DNA of 38,127 nt, from IMG/VR virus record IMGVR_UViG_3300024979_000051, positions 1 through 38,127 of that record. One strand, written 5' to 3'. Of this stretch, positions 37,303-38,127 are shown piece after piece. Positions within the stretch are counted from its first letter, which is position 1, and every line of letters begins with the position of its first letter. The DNA is from a virus. The notes beneath the pieces are model-generated. The model was given only the letters and a program-made list of their open reading frames with translations, made no database searches and was not told where the DNA came from. The position numbers were made by a program, and so were the translations under genes.

Positions 37303-37457
37303 TTGAGAATATGGGTACTATCATTTCCGACATTATGCAGCAATATCCTGAAAATGAATGGCTGGAACGTTGCCGTGAGGCGTTGCCTGGCGTCGATGAT
37401 GGCGAAATCCTGAGCGCCATTGAGATATTCAGTGGCGGCGATGTTGAAGCTATATAG
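37299..37457 (+). CDS. 52-residue acidic protein coupled to the gpF-zincin gene
   Basis: The ATG overlaps the gpF stop (ATGA at 37299-37302) and opens MIENMGTIISDIMQQYPENEWLERCREALPGVDDGEILSAIEIFSGGDVEAI. The peptide is acidic and predicted helical. Tight coupling to a metallopeptidase-bearing gene makes it a candidate inhibitor or chaperone of that domain, but no homology is recognised and this role is inference. Confidence 0.6.
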   Translation: MIENMGTIISDIMQQYPENEWLERCREALPGVDDGEILSAIEIFSGGDVEAI

Positions 37458-37468
37458 ATAGGCATATC

Positions 37469-37909
37469 ATGATTGAAATCTCAATCGATAATAGCCGGGT
37501 CGTAGCTAAATTTAATGAGTTATTGCAGAGGACTGGTGATTTATCCCCCGCCGCGAGGAAGATCGGCGAAACGCTAAAAGAGTCCTCTCAGCAACGGTTC
37601 GAATCTACAACCGCCCCAGACGGCACAGCATGGGCTACTAATAAGCCCTCTACCCTGGAACGTAAAAATGGCAGTCGGCCGCTAACCGATGGCGGAACGC
37701 TGGGCGATACCATTGACTATCAACTTCGTGGTGCAGATACCCTATTAATCGGCAGCCCGGCGGAACAAGCCGCTATGATGCAATTTGGCGGTACTAAATC
37801 AGAGTTTCCCAATCTTTGGGGCGATATTGAAGGCAGGGCTTTTTTGGGTATTTCCGATGAAGATGAAACCGACATCCTCAGCATTCTTGAGCATCATTTA
37901 AACGTGTAA
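37469..37909 (+). CDS. Virion morphogenesis protein (Mu gpG / P2 gpS-like)
   Basis: A 146-residue protein: ISIDNSRVVAKFNELLQRTGDLSPAARKIGETLKESSQQRFESTTAPDGTAWATNKPSTLERK, with the family-typical SQQRFES..APDG..WA and MMQFGGTK. Mu gpG acts in head-tail joining or tail completion. It is the last gene on the right, 127 bp from the tip. In Mu it is followed by gene I, which here lies 20 kb away on the other strand. Confidence 0.92.
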   Translation: MIEISIDNSRVVAKFNELLQRTGDLSPAARKIGETLKESSQQRFESTTAPDGTAWATNKPSTLERKNGSRPLTDGGTLGDTIDYQLRGADTLLIGSPAEQAAMMQFGGTKSEFPNLWGDIEGRAFLGISDEDETDILSILEHHLNV

Positions 37910-37958
37910 TTTTCGGCGTTTTTTTATTTTCGCTATGTGAAACTTTATTTTTTTTTAC

Positions 37959-37993
37959 GTTTCGTTTTGTTCTGTTTTATTCCGTTTCATTTC
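37959..37993 (+). repeat. Pentamer repeat (GTTTY-type, seven units) next to the right end
   Basis: GTTTC GTTTT GTTCT GTTTT ATTCC GTTTC ATTTC run without gaps, followed by the inner transposase-site-like core. The T-rich tract continues on the left (37949-37956). It lies in the 127-bp non-coding end and could bend DNA, be a low-complexity expansion or carry protein sites. Confidence 0.6.
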
Positions 37994-38036
37994 ATTTATC
38001 TCACAGTATTACTCTCAAATATCTCACTCCTGTTCA
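37993..38036 (-). repeat. Right prophage end with two transposase-binding cores
   Basis: Read from the right tip inward (minus strand): TGAACAGGAGT then GAGATATTTG (38025-38016), the same core at the same 11-nt distance as at the left end. A degenerate second copy GAGATAAATG lies at 38002-37993, with a 23-bp period close to the 22 bp at the left. The plus strand ends in CA (38035-38036). Confidence 0.85.
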
Positions 38037-38042
38037 GCCATT
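38037..38042. repeat. Target-site duplication, right copy (GCCATT)
   Basis: A second copy of GCCATT adjoins the CA at the right tip; it matches 577-582. Confidence 0.85.
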
Positions 38043-38127
38043 ATTGTTTACTGCAGGGGTTATGGTTGCGCGGCACTATGGAGAAGACACCGCAGAAAAG
38101 CCAAAATCGTTGTGGCTGTTTTTTAAC
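38037..38127 (+). pseudogene. AEC-family permease, continuation after the prophage (runs off the window)
   Basis: The frame continuing from 582 gives PLLFTAGVMVARHYGEDTAEKPKSLWLFFN to the end of the window. PLLFTAGVMVARHYG follows DLFATS naturally and matches the family's central part. It has no start of its own at the junction and belongs to the gene interrupted at 582. The 3' end is outside the window. Confidence 0.8.

Larger units (their letters stand above)
583..38036. mobile_element. Complete Mu-like transposable prophage (about 37.45 kb)
   Basis: The element is bounded by matching inverted ends and a direct repeat of host sequence. It encodes a MuA-type DDE transposase, a MuB-type ATPase, repressor, GemA, Mor, a full Mu-type myovirus head and tail set, terminase and lysis genes. 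All structural genes expected of Mu (gp25 to gp48) can be found apart from obvious homologues of fibre genes S/U, which are replaced by unrelated fibre genes. No essential gene looks broken, so the prophage may be inducible. The early region (MuA, DUF3164, IclR-like HTH, BcepMu_gp16-type proteins) resembles BcepMu-type phages, whereas the baseplate genes follow Mu. Confidence 0.95.

Noticed and set aside
1-38127. tRNA, rRNA or integrase-type attachment site
   Set aside because: No tRNA-like cloverleaf or tyrosine/serine integrase was recognised; the ends and MuA-type transposase explain integration.

Overview
The window is one complete Mu-like (transposable) prophage of about 37.45 kb, at 583-38036, inserted in a host gene for an AEC (auxin efflux carrier)-type permease. 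The N-terminal half of the permease lies at 176-582 and its continuation at 38043-38127. Removing the element and one copy of a 6-bp direct repeat (GCCATT, 577-582 and 38037-38042) restores an uninterrupted reading frame through the junction. Both ends begin with TG(T/A)A and carry GAGATATTTG exactly 11 nt from the tip, as expected of transposase-bound ends. The host looks like a gammaproteobacterium of moderate GC. REP-like palindromes of a type common in methanotroph and Pseudomonas genomes are present, but the species cannot be fixed from this window.

Layout. From the left end, the minus strand carries baseplate, tail and capsid genes in reverse Mu order: papain-like hydrolase, tail-fibre accessory protein, Gly-rich tail fibre, gp48, gp47, gp46, gp45, gp44, gp43 and tape measure; then the gp41/gp41' frameshift pair, tube, sheath, DUF2635, gp37, gp36, gp35, major capsid gpT, decoration protein and protease/scaffold gpI (668-16361). 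Still on the minus strand is the early region: Mor, GemA, several small early genes, DUF3164, MuB ATPase, DUF2786, MuA transposase, a coiled-coil protein, an IclR-type HTH protein, small regulators and two tandem BcepMu_gp16-type DNA-binding proteins (16606-26155). The divergent repressor (26241-26756) faces right. It is followed by an accessory block (26834-28993), endolysin on the minus strand (29026-29442), then a plus-strand operon: spanins, TraR/DksA finger, gp25/gp26-like, terminase small and large subunits, portal, gpF and gpG (29593-37909), ending at the right end.

Compared with Mu, the lysis-packaging-portal-F-G block has been moved from between the early genes and gpI to the far side of the repressor and inverted, so the two halves of the head module lie at opposite ends of the element, both transcribed outward.

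Regulation. Three copies of an 18-bp dyad (consensus ATGCGAAG-NN-CTTCGCAT) sit at 12038, 16397 and 29506, each with its promoter-proximal end 22 bp from a -10-like hexamer, giving four predicted activator-dependent late promoters. They serve the sheath/tail operon, the protease/capsid operon and, divergently from one perfect palindrome, the endolysin and the lysis/packaging operon. The geometry matches Mu Mor binding near -43.5, and one Mor/C-family protein is encoded last in the early operon. A perfect 18-bp palindrome (26202-26219) lies between the -35 and -10 of the predicted early promoter and is the likely repressor operator. Other notable features are a gpF minor head protein fused to an HExxH zincin domain and followed by an ATGA-coupled 52-aa ORF, a TPR-like protein ending in a copied gpF segment, and a -1 frameshift site in the tail chaperone gene.
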